DNA from: Panicum virgatum
Lineage: Eukaryota; Streptophyta; Magnoliopsida; Poales; Poaceae
DNA length: 64,000 nucleotides
Direction of reading: 5' to 3'
NCBI RefSeq assembly: GCF_016808335.1
Contig: NC_053141.1
Coordinates: forward strand, 26,650,261-26,714,260
In this document: piece by piece, positions 23,181 to 34,432 of the stretch
Layout of the letters: each line of letters opens with the position of its first letter
Numbering within the stretch: the first letter of the stretch is position 1
Program-made: the position numbers and the translations under genes
The notes under the pieces: generated by a model
Database searches by the model: none
The model's input: the letters and a program-made list of their open reading frames with translations, nothing else
Told to the model about the DNA's origin: nothing

Positions 23181-24031
23181 GAGATCTGGTCTATTTCTCA
23201 ATGCAAAATTTATGCTACAAATACAAAGTACTACTACCCGAGCAGGAATAGACCCCCTTGACATCGCCATCATTGTCGCGAAGCTGAAGGCTGATCGATC
23301 TGGAGTGATTTGATTCCACTTAGGACTATCAAGTCGTCTTTGGGCTGCTCAGCTGCGTCTGGGAGCAGCATGTCGATGAGGTCAGAAGGAGATTCTGCTT
23401 TGCAGTATTTCAGCTCGTGTCAGTGCTTATGCTTATTGTTGTTTTCAATTTTTGATTGTGGTGACGACACAGCTGCTAGTGGGGTTTGAGTGGAATGTGG
23501 AGTGCTTTTTTTTTTGCAGCAAAGAGAGGGAATGTTGTGGTGAGCGCTGCTCCAAGAGCCTGATCGAGTTGAACACATAGTATTGAGCTTTATGTTGAGT
23601 TGCAAGCACTGAAGGTGAGATTTACTGAGAAAAAATTGTTTGGTGCTACTGCATCAGGGCTTGAGAGCTCCACTAAATTTAGCCATATAAACTTGTAAAC
23701 AATTAATGTAATTGGCAATTGAACTTAGTGGGAGCTTTTGATGGACATAGAGCAGAACATACATTGTACAATAGCTTAAGTTACATTGCTCTGGAAATAA
23801 TTAATATAATTTTTGTTAAAATATAGGTCAAGGATTAGTCTATTGTTTTCGACATTTTAGACGCTGATCTCATCCTTCGGCGGCTAAATTCACAACAAGG
23901 TTGTGAGAAAAAACACACCTCCTGCCATAGAAGCTCCGCCAGCCCCCCATGTTCTTATGTCAATTATGCTGCCCTTCATAATTCTCTGTCTATATGTGGA
24001 GCACTTTAAAGTCTACTGCTCAGGAACAATC

Positions 24032-24095
<64 letters not shown>

Positions 24096-25112
24096 GTTCT
24101 TTCATTTTTACAGTGATCAAGACATGCTTAATTCTTGAAACTGGATAGCTGCATGTATTAACCAGCTAGTCTTTGCTTTTTTAGGTCCCAGCTGAACTTG
24201 ATAAACATATGGTCCATTGTGGAGGGATCTTGTTTTGCAGTAAGATAACTTCTATATTGTGCTATTTTTCTAATGCTCTGTGAACAAATGCTCGTTGAAC
24301 AGAGAGATAAGATGGGTGATGGACTGATGGATGCTTGTTTCAGATCTCTGCTTGTGTTTGTAATGGCTTCTTCACCTAGCTGTTTGCATGTTCCAGTGGC
24401 CATTACAAAGAGTTATGCTGAGTGTCATTCTTGGTTTTTGGAGTTGAGTTGACAGAAGCCATGGGTCAAAATTTCAAGCTCCCGTGGCAATGCAGGTTAG
24501 CACATTTCCCTCCTATTCTTCTGTATTTTAATTTTCTCTTTGTTTCTCTGTCCTATACACATGATCAAATAAAATGTTTTGAGGATTGCAGAATTACTGA
24601 AAAGTCAAACCAAATGTGTGAACAAAGAGCAAATCAACAAAGAACAGGTAACACCTTTTCAAGTAAAATTGACCCGGCAGGAAATTTTTGTAATCTAAAT
24701 AGCTTAAAAAATACATGTACTCAATTAGATACAACTTCAGGAAGTTAACCAGTTTATAGAACAACTCTGTACTATTCCAAAAGTTATGCCAAACTCTGAA
24801 CTTTGTCAATGCTTGCTTGTGTTCAGTGAAGATAAAGCTCCTCGTCGTGAAGATCGAGCTGGAGCATCATGTGCGTGGTCGCCTCCTCAGCCACCGACAA
24901 GTCTATCTAGAGAAGGCAAAACGGAGATTGAATCGTTACACCTCCGATATGGGGAATTTTCAGTGTTAACGACTTTGTACAACGCTGCTATTGGATCCGG
25001 CAGTATCTTATTACAGAGAGATCAAACCAAACAATAACAATGTAATTCATTTGCAGTGTGATCGGATCACACCCAAAAACGGGTGAACCAAACACCACAT
25101 GTAGAGCGTTTT
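23181..25112. other. Intergenic with exon-like scraps
   Basis: Short frames at 24422-24748 and 24786-25037 are bordered by splice-like signals and may be further captured gene scraps, but none was recognised. Otherwise the region is AT-rich and non-coding apart from the TA repeat noted separately. Confidence 0.3.
24036..24092. repeat. (AT)n microsatellite
   Basis: A run of about 57 bases of alternating AT with no interruption, likely hypervariable. Confidence 0.95.
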
Positions 25113-25447
25113 GTTTCCCATGCCAACCAACCAACCTTGACTAACGAGGATTAAGGAGTATGTACGCGGCTATTTTATCTCTGTGTCACCCTCTTCTTGC
25201 TGGATGCTGTTGTCTTTTTCTCTTCTTCTTCCGAAGAGCGTCTTTCTCTACAAGATTTCCCTTTTCAAAAAGACAACCGCTGACGCTGAGTACCTTGCGT
25301 TAGACGAAAGTGATTGTGGGAAATGTCTCTGTGAGTTTGGTCGCCCATCCCTTATCAACAATGTTGTCCAAATGGTATCATGTCAACATATCCCGAACAG
25401 TACTAGTAAGTATTAGTCCCTGCTTATGAGGGGTGATTACGTGTTTT
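25113..25447. repeat. Duplicated segment, copy B (partner 14861-15207)
   Basis: Diverged direct copy of 14861-15207; see that entry for the shared phrases. Its right end abuts the CACTA-like element, whose left tip lies 6 bases further on. Confidence 0.7.
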
Positions 25448-26102
25448 ATCCCTCACTACCAAAAAAAAAAGATTTAGAGGCGGGTACAAACATATTTTTA
25501 GAAGCGGGTGCAGTACCCGCCTCTTTTTCTTGCAGCTAAGTCAATTTGCAGGAACGGGTAACGTGCCTGTTCCTAGAAAACAGTTTCTACATCAAATCAA
25601 ATTGCAGAAAATAAAAAAAAATAGAAAACAGCAAAATACAAAAGAAAAAAAATATCCCAGCTAGCGGCCACCACCACAAGTCCCTCTATTGTCAAGGTAT
25701 AATTTTTTGACGAAATATGCACACTTGCATAAATCGAGGCCATGTCAACATCTCATGAACAGTACTAGTAACTATTAGTCCCTGCTTTCCAAGGGGTGAT
25801 TACATGTTTTAGCCCTCACTACTAAAAAAGTTTTTTAGGGGCAGGTAAAAACATATTTTAACAGCAGATGTGGTACCCATCTCTATTTCTCGCAGCTAAA
25901 AATCAATTTTTAGGAATAAGAAACGTGCCTGTCCCTAGAAATTGATTTCTAGAAATGGGTTATGGCGTGACCCATTCCTACAAATCAATTTTCAGAAAAT
26001 AAAAAAAATTAGAAAACAGCAAACTAAAAAAGAAAAAATATCTCGGCCAACCGGTCACCACCATAAGCCCATCTACTACCAAGGTATAATCTTTTTTGCA
26101 AA
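25379..26102. repeat. Tandem duplication, two ~362-bp units
   Basis: The phrase CATGTCAACATMTC...GAACAGTACTAGTAASTATTAG begins at 25379 and again at 25741. Each unit then runs through a CACTAC transposon tip, a GGCGGGT-type subterminal segment and a 'caaggtataatytttt' phrase. The second unit is diverged from the first. The duplication therefore includes host flank plus the left end of the CACTA-like element. Confidence 0.75.
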
Positions 26103-27110
26103 ATATGCACACTTGCATAATCCGAGATTCGAACCGCTTACCTCAAGCCTCGCGCGCACCTTTCTCTCAGCCACACTTTCCACCACACTACACAGACATT
26201 TGTAATTCAATGAGATATCGTATTCTTTTATATTAACTCTGAAATCAATTTGTAGGGTAGGTGACGCTATCATCCACCTCTAGAAATTTATTTCTAGGGC
26301 GGGTGATACCATCACCTGCCTCTATATTTTTTCTGTTTATTCCAAAAATTTATTTAAATCTTTAAATATAGAAGAACATATTTAAAAAATTGAACTTCTA
26401 CACCATAGTTTTTATAGATACAGACAACAGTATGCCAAATATAATTTAGAGTATATGAAGATTAAGCCTGTGGAAACTTAAAAATATAACTTGAGTTATA
26501 TAAGATACTATATAGTCATAGCCATATGCAGGGCACAACTAGTAAATGATTTTGTGATCCATAATAGTGTTAAATGAATAATATATAAACTATAAAATTT
26601 TAGATCTTACAACTACAATTTTGATACAGAACTACTCTACATCTTAGGTTGCTTGAAATGACCTCAAATTTTGATACAGAACTACTCTACTTTTAGATTT
26701 TGAAACTATAAAACTTACAATAATTTTTTGGACTACTAAATGACCTCAAATAAAAAAAATTCTTAACTACAATATTTTAGATCTCGCCAAGCTCTATAAT
26801 TTTAGTATAAAGTTTATCTTCATCCGAGATCATATAAAAAATTATGAATATTTTACGTGATACCATTTGTAGGGGTGGGTCATGCCATCACTCGCAACTA
26901 AAAATTATTTTAGCAGCGGCGACGCCATCACCCACCCCTACAAATGGTGTTCATTTTCAGGGACGGGTAATACCATCACCCGCCCCTAGAAATATATTTT
27001 TAAGAGTGGGTCAACTGCTACAATAGTTCCTCTCTCTTTATATGAATGGGCTACCTTTTGTTCCACTCCTGGAAAATGGGGCATTTCTACAAATTATTTT
27101 TGTAGTAGTT
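25454..27110. mobile_element. CACTA (En/Spm) -like non-autonomous element
   Basis: The left tip reads CACTACCAAAAAAAA (again CACTACTAAAAAA at 25820 through the tandem duplication) and the right end TTTTTGTAGTAG near 27098-27109. Subterminal motifs such as GGGCGGGTGATACCATCACC recur at 26290-26320 and 26940-26985 in both orientations. The centre (26340-26850) is AT-rich without transposase. The right terminus is diverged, so that boundary is approximate. Confidence 0.6.
26124..26195 (-). other. tRNA-like A/B box motif inside CACTA-like element
   Basis: On the minus strand TGTGGCTGAGAGAAAGG (A-box like) is followed about 25 bases later by GGTTCGAATCTC (B-box like). A foldable acceptor stem is not evident, so I do not call a tRNA gene. 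Confidence 0.4.
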
Positions 27111-28859
27111 TCTGGTACAAAATTTTCTAAATCCAAGCTTGAAATACCCGAATATGCTCCAGAAAGACTTTATCTTTGTCTGGTATTGACTTCCACAAAC
27201 CCGAATTTAATTCGGAAAATTGGGGTATAAGCTCCGGTACCCTAATTTTTCAAAATACCCCAAATCAACAAGAAAGTCCAATATTTAGCCCATCCAAGCC
27301 TGGTATCGCAGTAGCCCACAACCTAACCTCCATATCCCTTAGACTGATTCCCCTCCCGGCCTTCCCTTCCCACGTGTGGCTATATATCGCCCTTGCTACA
27401 ATTCATCAACCTATCTCCCTAACGAGGATTCATACCGTACCGGCGTAATAAATTGGCCTAATAAAATTTCTTGATCCACCAGAGGATGGTGCACCACCAT
27501 GCATACAGCTGGAAAAACGAGGTGGGTGCACATGTGCAAACAACACATATTCTTTGTTCATATTTATAGACTAATTTATTCAGTTGTATTGACACATTTA
27601 TTCGCAATATTCAATTTCTATTGTTTATCTTATACAATCAAATGTTCCAAATGTGATACACTATTATCTTTGCCCTATGTTTAACCCTTTTTGTTTGTAG
27701 AAAATAATTATGTGTTCACTATTTTCAAATATTTGTCCTGAGTAGTTGAAATTGATTATTCCGAATTAAAAAAGTACGTTTAAAAATATTCACCCAAACA
27801 TAAGCAAACATGGTCTTGTTTTGAAGTTTTTATTGCAAGAAACACAATAAGGTGAATTTAATTTTGATATATGGTTTAAGAATTATAGATCTTTTAGTTG
27901 GAAACTAAATTGCATGTAGGTGATGTCATCAATTTGTTTCCATCTTCATGCATGCATCTCTTATTCTATTTTCCCATGCGAGAGTATTACTCACACTACT
28001 ACTTTAGCCAGTTAAGTCCGTATTGTTGGTTAATTAAATAGAATGTGATTCTAGTTTGTTGGGCAGTAGCCTATTTAATCGTGTGCGGAAAAAAATACTC
28101 TTTAGATGGCTGCAGGTTTTGTCGTCATTGGTCATATATAACCGCACTCTCCCTTCCCCCGACCCCAACTCCCTCCGCCACACCCCTAGTGTGTGGTGCC
28201 GCCACACTAGGTGCCACTCACGCACTCTGACCGCTCAGTGCGCATGCCTGCCACGCCACAACGTAGACTCGCTGAGTCCCGGCGCCGGCTTCCCCGCACG
28301 TCTTTTAGCGGCTCATCCCCGCCGCATAGCACCACCCGCTGCAGCTTGCCGTCACCCGCCCATGGCGATGGCATGTTGCCTGTTGGGGAGCGACGAGAGA
28401 GACGGGCAGTTCTTCAATTATTTTGGGAAATCGCGAACCCAAATATGATATTTTGGGGGTTTTAATTTGTTGGGTTAAGTTTGGGTAGCTGTTTTGAAAA
28501 CACAAATATTAAATATCCAAATTTATGAAAAACACCCGAATGCCCACCCCTCCATCGTGTTTTGTTGGGCATTGTTCAGGGTCATGGGCGTTACCCTGAG
28601 CAAAACTGTGGCAGCAAGGATTCCGTGTTTTGTGCTTAAAACTGACCCAACAAACCAGTCCACATATGTGATCCAATCAAATTTGTCATTGGAATATTTT
28701 TTTGTTGTGGAACAATTTTTCAATTGTTCCAGCAACAAAAAAATGTTCAATTTTTCAATTGTTCCAGCAACAAAAAAATGTTCCGCAATAAAGAAAAAAT
28801 ATTTCGACTTGTATGGTGATTTGACCGTAAGTCACACGTGTAACTCATAACATTTGCCA
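27111..28859. other. Intergenic between CACTA-like element and SmF
   Basis: AT-rich, with a GC-rich pocket at 28140-28400 that has no recognisable frame. A hairpin plus a 35-bp tandem duplication sits at 28696-28782 and is listed separately. Confidence 0.4.
28696..28782. repeat. Hairpin and exact 35-bp tandem duplication
   Basis: The 35-bp unit 28713-28747 is repeated exactly at 28748-28782. TTTTTTTGTTG-TGGAACAATT (from 28697) pairs with AATTGTTCCAGCAACAAAAAAA in the first unit, a near-perfect stem with one bulge and a tiny loop. Confidence 0.85.
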
Positions 28860-28944
28860 TTTTCCCTTTAGAAGAAGGGATTTTTAGAAAAGAAAAGATT
28901 TATAAAAAACGAAAGGCAATACTAAGGCCCCTTGTGAGATTCTA

Positions 28945-29119
28945 AAAGCTGGCGAAGGCCCATAAGGTCCAGCCTACGAAGCTTTCCGTTGCGGTTTTTC
29001 CCTGCTTCCCTAAGCCCCGCTTCGGCTGCCCCCTCTACTCGCCGAGTCGTCCGCCGTCGCCGCCTCCCTCGCCCTCCCCTCGACCTCGTGCCCGCGGCGG
29101 CCGCTGCTCGTCTGCTCCG
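28945..29119 (+). promoter_or_regulatory. Probable promoter and leader of SmF
   Basis: GGCCCATAAGG at about 28956 contains the complement of a site II element (TGGGCC), common in plant housekeeping and ribosome/RNA-processing promoters. The 5' leader is CT- and GC-rich (29020-29119). No clear TATA box is seen. Confidence 0.4.
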
Positions 29120-31193
29120 ATGGCTGTAAGCTCCCGTGACTCCCCTCGCCTCTCTCTCTCGATCTCTCTTTCTAGGCGGTTTGCATACTAGATCTGTTCG
29201 TGCTACTGATTAGTGTCGTCGGGTAGTTTGGCGTCGTTGACTGTTCTTGCACCCGTTTAGTTTGATGTTCGTGCGTCCGATGTTGGTCCAGGTGTTCCGT
29301 GTTTGTGGGAATCGCGTAGCCGAAGTGGAGAGGGCATTGAGAGTTGAGGCACCTAGGTAGGCGAGGTCCAGCAAGATAGATGCTAGATAGACGAGGCCTA
29401 TAGTTTGGGATATTTGAAGGAATCAGCTGTATTTGGATGAGGGTAAATTGTTAAAGAGTAACTTGATGCCGCACCAGAGTATTGGCATCAGAAGTTCAGA
29501 GATTACAAAGAGAAATTAATTCCGAATCTTGTAATGCTGGGAGGCATGCCCTTATGCTTGGAACTCATTGACATAGAATAAGTTCCCTTTCTTCAATGGA
29601 GTGTTCCTTTTCTCTTTAATGGTTATTATGTACTTCCATGTAGCTAATATCCTTGGTTGATTTCTGGATGGATTTTTCTGTGTTTTAACTCAGCACTATA
29701 CTGTTGTATCGAAGTTACCAATGCACCTGCTTCTGATATTAGTCTTTTTAACCTCTCAAAAGTTCAGGCCATTCATTTCACTTTGCCAGTACCATGGTAT
29801 TTTTTTTTATCACATTTGCGATTGCTTCTGCTAGCTCAGTCCAAAGGTGCATCTACATTTATCTGTGCATATACACAGACACACAGTTGATTACTGCTTT
29901 GCAATTCAGTTAATGAAATTTATTGTGATCTAACATCTGGTGAAAAGCATTTATTCCAATGAGCTATAAGCAGCAAGCTGCTAAGCCCAATTACTAGTAG
30001 CCTTGTAGTTGCAGAATAATTTGAAAAACACTAAGATAATTTACTAGATAAAAAGATAACTTCATCTGATTCATTGTTGACTTGTCTATATATCTTTGCT
30101 GTGATATTTAAGTTTTAGTGGATGATTAGTCTGATCTCAGTTAAGGCTGAGCCATTGGGTTCATCATGCAGGCCTGTTAGATGTGATCTGATTGCACCAG
30201 CCTGATCCGGTGCTTTAAATACCATGCCATCATTAACATAATGGAATCATTTATATTGAACTAAAGAAGTCCACAGAATGAATTAAAAGTTTTTTTTGTA
30301 TATTTGCCTGCCACAATAAAGCATTACATTGCGGTACACTTACTAATGGATTCTTGCTTTGTGCAGACTGTGCCAGTCAACCCTAAACCTTTCTTGAACA
30401 ACCTAACAGGGAAGCCTGTAATTGTCAAACTTAAGTGGGGTATGGAGTACAAAGGTATTGAGTTTTTTCAGATTTCAACTGTTACATTTTTATTTTCTAG
30501 ACACTGTCCTGCCCATAACAATATTTATAAGCCTTTATATAACGTTCTCAGGTTATCTTGTTTCTGTTGACTCCTACATGAATCTTCAGGTACTAATTCG
30601 ACAATTTGGCTGTCTGACTATTAGATCTACCATCTGTTGATTTTTTTTTTCAAATAGCTAAATATCTATTGGATATGAAGTGACATATAAAATTAATTAC
30701 TACCTCTCTCTAATGCATGCAGCTTGCTAACACAGAGGAGTACATTGATGGGCAATTCTCTGGGAACTTGGGAGAGATTTTGATCAGGTAGCCTTTTTTT
30801 ATCCTTTGCTTTGAGTATCTACCAAGTAGTGTTGCCTTGTAAATCTAGGTAACCCAGATGCTTTCATCCTGCTTCCGTAATCTGACTTGACTACTGATCC
30901 TAAGGGTAGTGTGGATCTGCAGAATTTATCTTTCAAGGAAAAAGCTAGGGATCCTTTAAAACCATAATTCGTTTGTGAACTTTTTAGAACTGGAATAATG
31001 GGTCAATAGTTAGGAATCTGTAGTGCATCTCATGCCCATCCTTTGACTTTTGATATTGATTTAAAACTCTTCTGCATTGCTTATTCAGTTTGCACCTGTA
31101 TGATATATTTATGCTTGTTCAATCAACAGGTGCAACAATGTTTTGTACCTCCGAGGTGTTCCAGAGGATGCTGAGATAGAGGATGCGGAGTGA
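29120..31193 (+). CDS. Small nuclear ribonucleoprotein F (SmF)
   Basis: SmF is one of seven Sm proteins that form the ring on U1, U2, U4 and U5 snRNAs in the nucleus and supports pre-mRNA splicing. Exons: 29120-29125 (ATGGCT only), 30367-30454, 30552-30589, 30723-30787 and 31130-31193, all with GT-AG introns and matching phases. The 86-aa product starts [20 protein letters not shown] and includes the Sm1 segment ([20 protein letters not shown]) and the Sm2 motif [13 protein letters not shown], ending in the acidic EDAEIEDAE tail. It is almost the same as the Arabidopsis protein as I recall it. The first coding exon of only six bases, split off by a 1241-bp intron, is easily missed by gene finders. 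Confidence 0.96.
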
Positions 31194-31656
31194 GAAGACT
31201 TGAACCATGTTTAGATTGATTGATGTAAGGACGTGTGTTTGGGTGTGCCGGGGACAACCTATTCTGCCGAATCCTAGCTTTGAACTTTATGATTGATGAA
31301 GTGTATCCTGCTTTCAGTTAGGCTATACTGTCATGAACATTTGAAGTTTGAACTGAAAGCTAGGACTAGAGATGATGTTCAAACTTTCAGTTATGAGTAT
31401 TCTGTCATTCTGCTGAATCTGAGAAGCATCAGATTTCCTGACCACCTGCTCATTTGTCTGCTCATTTGGTCGGATACGTACTCCGACCAAATGAAAATGA
31501 AATGAAATTGCATGTTGCAGATTATGGAAAACTGGCTACAGATCAAGAAACGAAAATGATAAAATGGGTCTAACTAGTTGATCCAAGCACACCAGACAGA
31601 GTACACGACCCACGGCCGTCTTTCTGCATTCTGCCGCTTGCTAGTTGCTACCCCTA
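31194..31656. other. SmF 3' region and tail-to-tail spacer
   Basis: Converging 3' ends of SmF (plus) and the fasciclin-like gene (minus). The open frame 31293-31505 has no family signature and is probably untranslated 3' sequence. Confidence 0.5.
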
Positions 31657-32565
31657 TTATACATACAAATGCAAATGCAGACATGTCATCCCGAGGGCCA
31701 CGGCGGCGATACTCCAGCTCGCCGCACTGCGTCCGGCGGCCGATGGTACCTTCGCCGCAAGACCACCGTGCACGCTAGGGATCGGAATGACTCCCGTCTC
31801 CTCCGGCACCGGCGCGGGAGTATCGACGAGGTTTGGCGTAGGCACCGGCTTGATCGGGCTCGGAACCAGCGGCCCGGACCCGAAGAAGGGCGCCGGCGCC
31901 GGCACTGGCGCCAGCGCAGGCTCCTTGTGCGGAGGCGCCGCCATGTGCCTGCTCGCCCTCGGCGGGAACGCCCGCGGGACTCTGATGCCCGGCGGGACGA
32001 CGAAGCCGCTCACCTGGAGCACCGACACGCTGTACGGCTTGGCGGTGATCTGCTTCTCGACCGTGGCGTTCCTCCCGAGCCCCCCCGGCGCGGCGGAGGA
32101 GAGCATGGCGCGGCCGGCGTCCCCGGTGTAGACGCGGAGGAACCCCACGCCGCGCGGCGGCGCGCGCAGGACCTGCAGCAGCGTGGTGACCACGGAGCCT
32201 TCGCCCTTGCGGTCGTGCTGCAGCGCGCCCAGCCTGGGCTTGTCGATGTAGTCGAGCACAACGTGGAGCGCGAGGAGGTCCGCCAGCAGGGACCGCGGGA
32301 CGCGCAGCGTGCCGCCGAACGCCACGGCGGCGGCGGTGTTGTTGAGCGCGAGCACGGTGACCTTGTCGCGGCTGCTGATGGCGAGCGCGACGTTGGTCTC
32401 GGTGAGCATGCTGCTGAAGGAGCTGAACTCCGGGAAGCCGGCGAGGACCTTGGTGATGTCGATGGTGCCCGCCCCCGCCCCGAAGCCGGCGCCGAGGCCG
32501 GGCGGCGCGGGGAGGAGGACGGCGAGCGTGGCGAGGAGCAGCGGCGGCAGCTTGCTGGGAGCCAT
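31657..32565 (-). CDS. Fasciclin-like arabinogalactan protein, single FAS1 domain
   Basis: FLAs are GPI-anchored, heavily glycosylated wall/plasma-membrane proteins thought to act in adhesion and wall assembly. The 302-aa product starts MAPSKLPPLLLATLAVLLPA, a signal peptide. One FAS1 domain spans about residues 30-175, with the H1-like TVLALNN and the LLALHVVLDYI segment. An Ala-Pro-rich AGP region follows (PALAPVPAPAP, about 205-250), and a hydrophobic tail (SIAAVALGMT) serves as a GPI signal. One FAS1 domain and a single exon suggest the FLA3/5/14 group. I chose the ATG at 32565 over an in-frame one at 32640 because the latter overlaps the TATA box and precedes a poor signal peptide. Confidence 0.9.
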   Translation of the reverse strand: MAPSKLPPLLLATLAVLLPAPPGLGAGFGAGAGTIDITKVLAGFPEFSSFSSMLTETNVALAISSRDKVTVLALNNTAAAVAFGGTLRVPRSLLADLLALHVVLDYIDKPRLGALQHDRKGEGSVVTTLLQVLRAPPRGVGFLRVYTGDAGRAMLSSAAPGGLGRNATVEKQITAKPYSVSVLQVSGFVVPPGIRVPRAFPPRASRHMAAPPHKEPALAPVPAPAPFFGSGPLVPSPIKPVPTPNLVDTPAPVPEETGVIPIPSVHGGLAAKVPSAAGRSAASWSIAAVALGMTCLHLHLYV

Positions 32566-32638
32566 GCGGCCGGGCATGCAGGTGCGAGCGCAATGGAGGT
32601 TCAGGGTGGGGAAGTGATCGAGCTCGCCGGCCGGGGGC

Positions 32639-32645
32639 ATTTATA
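32639..32645 (-). promoter_or_regulatory. TATA box of the fasciclin-like gene
   Basis: On the minus strand the sequence is CTATAAATGCC, about 75 bases above the chosen start codon. It supports the downstream start. Confidence 0.65.
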
Positions 32646-32649
32646 GCGT

Positions 32650-33238
32650 GCGTGTATGTGAGGTGATCGAAGCGGCCGGATTGAGGATTTGAGGTGGCGG
32701 AATGGGAGTGATGCAGGGCGCCTGGACAGTTGGGTGTCTGACCAGTTCATGCGGTGGACACGGATCACAAAGGGACCTGGAGCGAGTAATCTGTGGCTTA
32801 TGTCTTGTGGAAAGACCGCTCAGGATGCAGCTCCATTTTCTGAATCTGGGGTCTTAAATATATTATCTGTGATCAAGTTACGCATGTATTGGCTGCAATT
32901 TGTTGTAAATGCCACTTGTTTCACCGAAAGGCATCACGATTTCGGTGGCCAGCGATTTGACTGTGTCCATTGTTTAATGGAATGAAACTATATATTTCGC
33001 CACATGCATGTTCATGCCGCGTCAAATGTGAGCATCTTTGGTTGAGTTAGCATGCATGTCGGCCCTGTCTTATTTACCCCTTGTTTTGCGAAACTAGAAG
33101 TTAACTCAATGGATTACGAGATGATGTTCCTTTGTGTTGCTTGAAAAGGAATGGACAAAGATAATAAATCATAATAAGATCTGTTGTTTCTTCATAATTT
33201 TTTTGTAAAAACAGTGGGATTAAAATTAATGTGATTGT
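32650..33238. other. Upstream region of the fasciclin-like gene
   Basis: No coding frame of interest and no repeat structure recognised, apart from AT-rich sequence towards the SINE. Confidence 0.4.
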
Positions 33239-33248
33239 AAGAACCGAA

Positions 33249-33551
33249 AGGGTGCCTAGCCGGATTGGTTAGGTGGCCTTAGTAGCACTCCATAGGTCCT
33301 GAGTTCGACTTCCGGTGGGAGTGAATTTCAGGCTGAGGTTAAAAAAATCCCCTCGCCTGCCTACATGCTAAAGCACAAAGAAATAGGCCCCGGCTCACTC
33401 GGCCCGCTCTCACACAGGTTATAGTGTGGGTTACGGCGCGCCCCTGTGTAAGGGTGGGCGGGGGTTCGGGGGTTTTCTCGACCTGTGTGAGAGGTCTTCT
33501 TCTTACGTTAATGTCCGGGGGCGGCTTGCCCCTCGTATGTCGAGTTTTTTT
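33249..33551 (+). mobile_element. Au-type SINE
   Basis: The 5' end is tRNA-derived, with an A-box-like TAGCCGGATTGGTTAGGTGG (33257-33276) and a B-box-like GAGTTCGACTTCC (33301-33313). The 3' end has GAGGTCTTCTTCTTA, then a GGGGGCGGCTTGCCCC hairpin and CGAGTTTTTTT, the conserved tail of Au SINEs. It is flanked by imperfect direct repeats AAGAACCGAA (33239-33248) and AAGAACTGAA (33552-33561). At about 300 bases it is longer than the usual Au element (about 180), so the middle may hold an insertion. Confidence 0.8.
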
Positions 33552-34256
33552 AAGAACTGAATATACCAAGATGTTTGATTCACAGAAAATGCGCCAAACT
33601 TGTTTTCTTTCCAACCTGAAATGCATTTGATGATGGTTAAATTAATCAAATAGCTAGGTTAATGAATATCTATCTGGTCCTTTTCATATATAATGGATAA
33701 TAATATGATGGGATTTTAGCGTTCTTGCCCCTGTTTCAAACTCGAATGGTGATTTTGTCCTCATTTTTTCAACTGTGTGATTTTTCACTTTTTGAAAATA
33801 AGCACCGTTCACTCTTGGTTTAACTGTGTTAGTTGGATACCCACTAAAAAATAAAAATAAAGTGGAGAAAAATTCTAAACTGTGGGAAAAGACCTTACTA
33901 CCCTTGACCCTATCCAATAGCTCTCTCATTTCTCATCCCCAAACTACGTTCCCAGACTTCCTCTCAACCCCAGCGCAGGTGGCAGCGCTACAGCAGAGCA
34001 GGCGAGCGGGTGGCGGCGCCAGCGGCACAGGAGAGGGGGGCTCCCGCGCGAGCGCGCGGGCGAACGGGGGCGTGCAGGCGGGAGCGCGTGAGCTGGTGGG
34101 AGTGGCCACGCGCGCCCTGGCGCGGGCACACGTTGAGTGCCGGCATGGCCGCTCAGGCACGCGGCTGCCTCTGCCTCGTCACGGGCTCTGCTTTGCTCAA
34201 GCATTGAGTACCTATACTAAAGTGCCAAGAACTGGCGCGCTCTCAGGGCCTTGCTA

Positions 34257-34432
34257 CTGTTTGCGGGCCCCACGCGGGGCCCGTGCACTGTTCACGCGGG
34301 TCCCACAAACTATTCACATGGGGCCCACGTACTATTTAGGCGGGACCCACGTGGGACCCACGTACTATTCAGGCGGGCCCGCGTGGGACCCATGTACTAT
34401 TCATGCGGGACCCACGTGGGGTCCACGATTCT
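34257..34432. repeat. Degenerate minisatellite rich in GGGACCCACGTG
   Basis: About five units of 30-40 bases repeat a core of GCGGGMCCCACGTG followed by KACTATTCA. It contains many CACGTG palindromes (G-box core), probably by composition only. Confidence 0.75.

Noticed and set aside
32566..32640. Longer N-terminus for the fasciclin-like protein (start at 32640)
   Set aside because: That ATG overlaps the TATA box, and the extra 25 residues would precede, and so spoil, a clear signal peptide.
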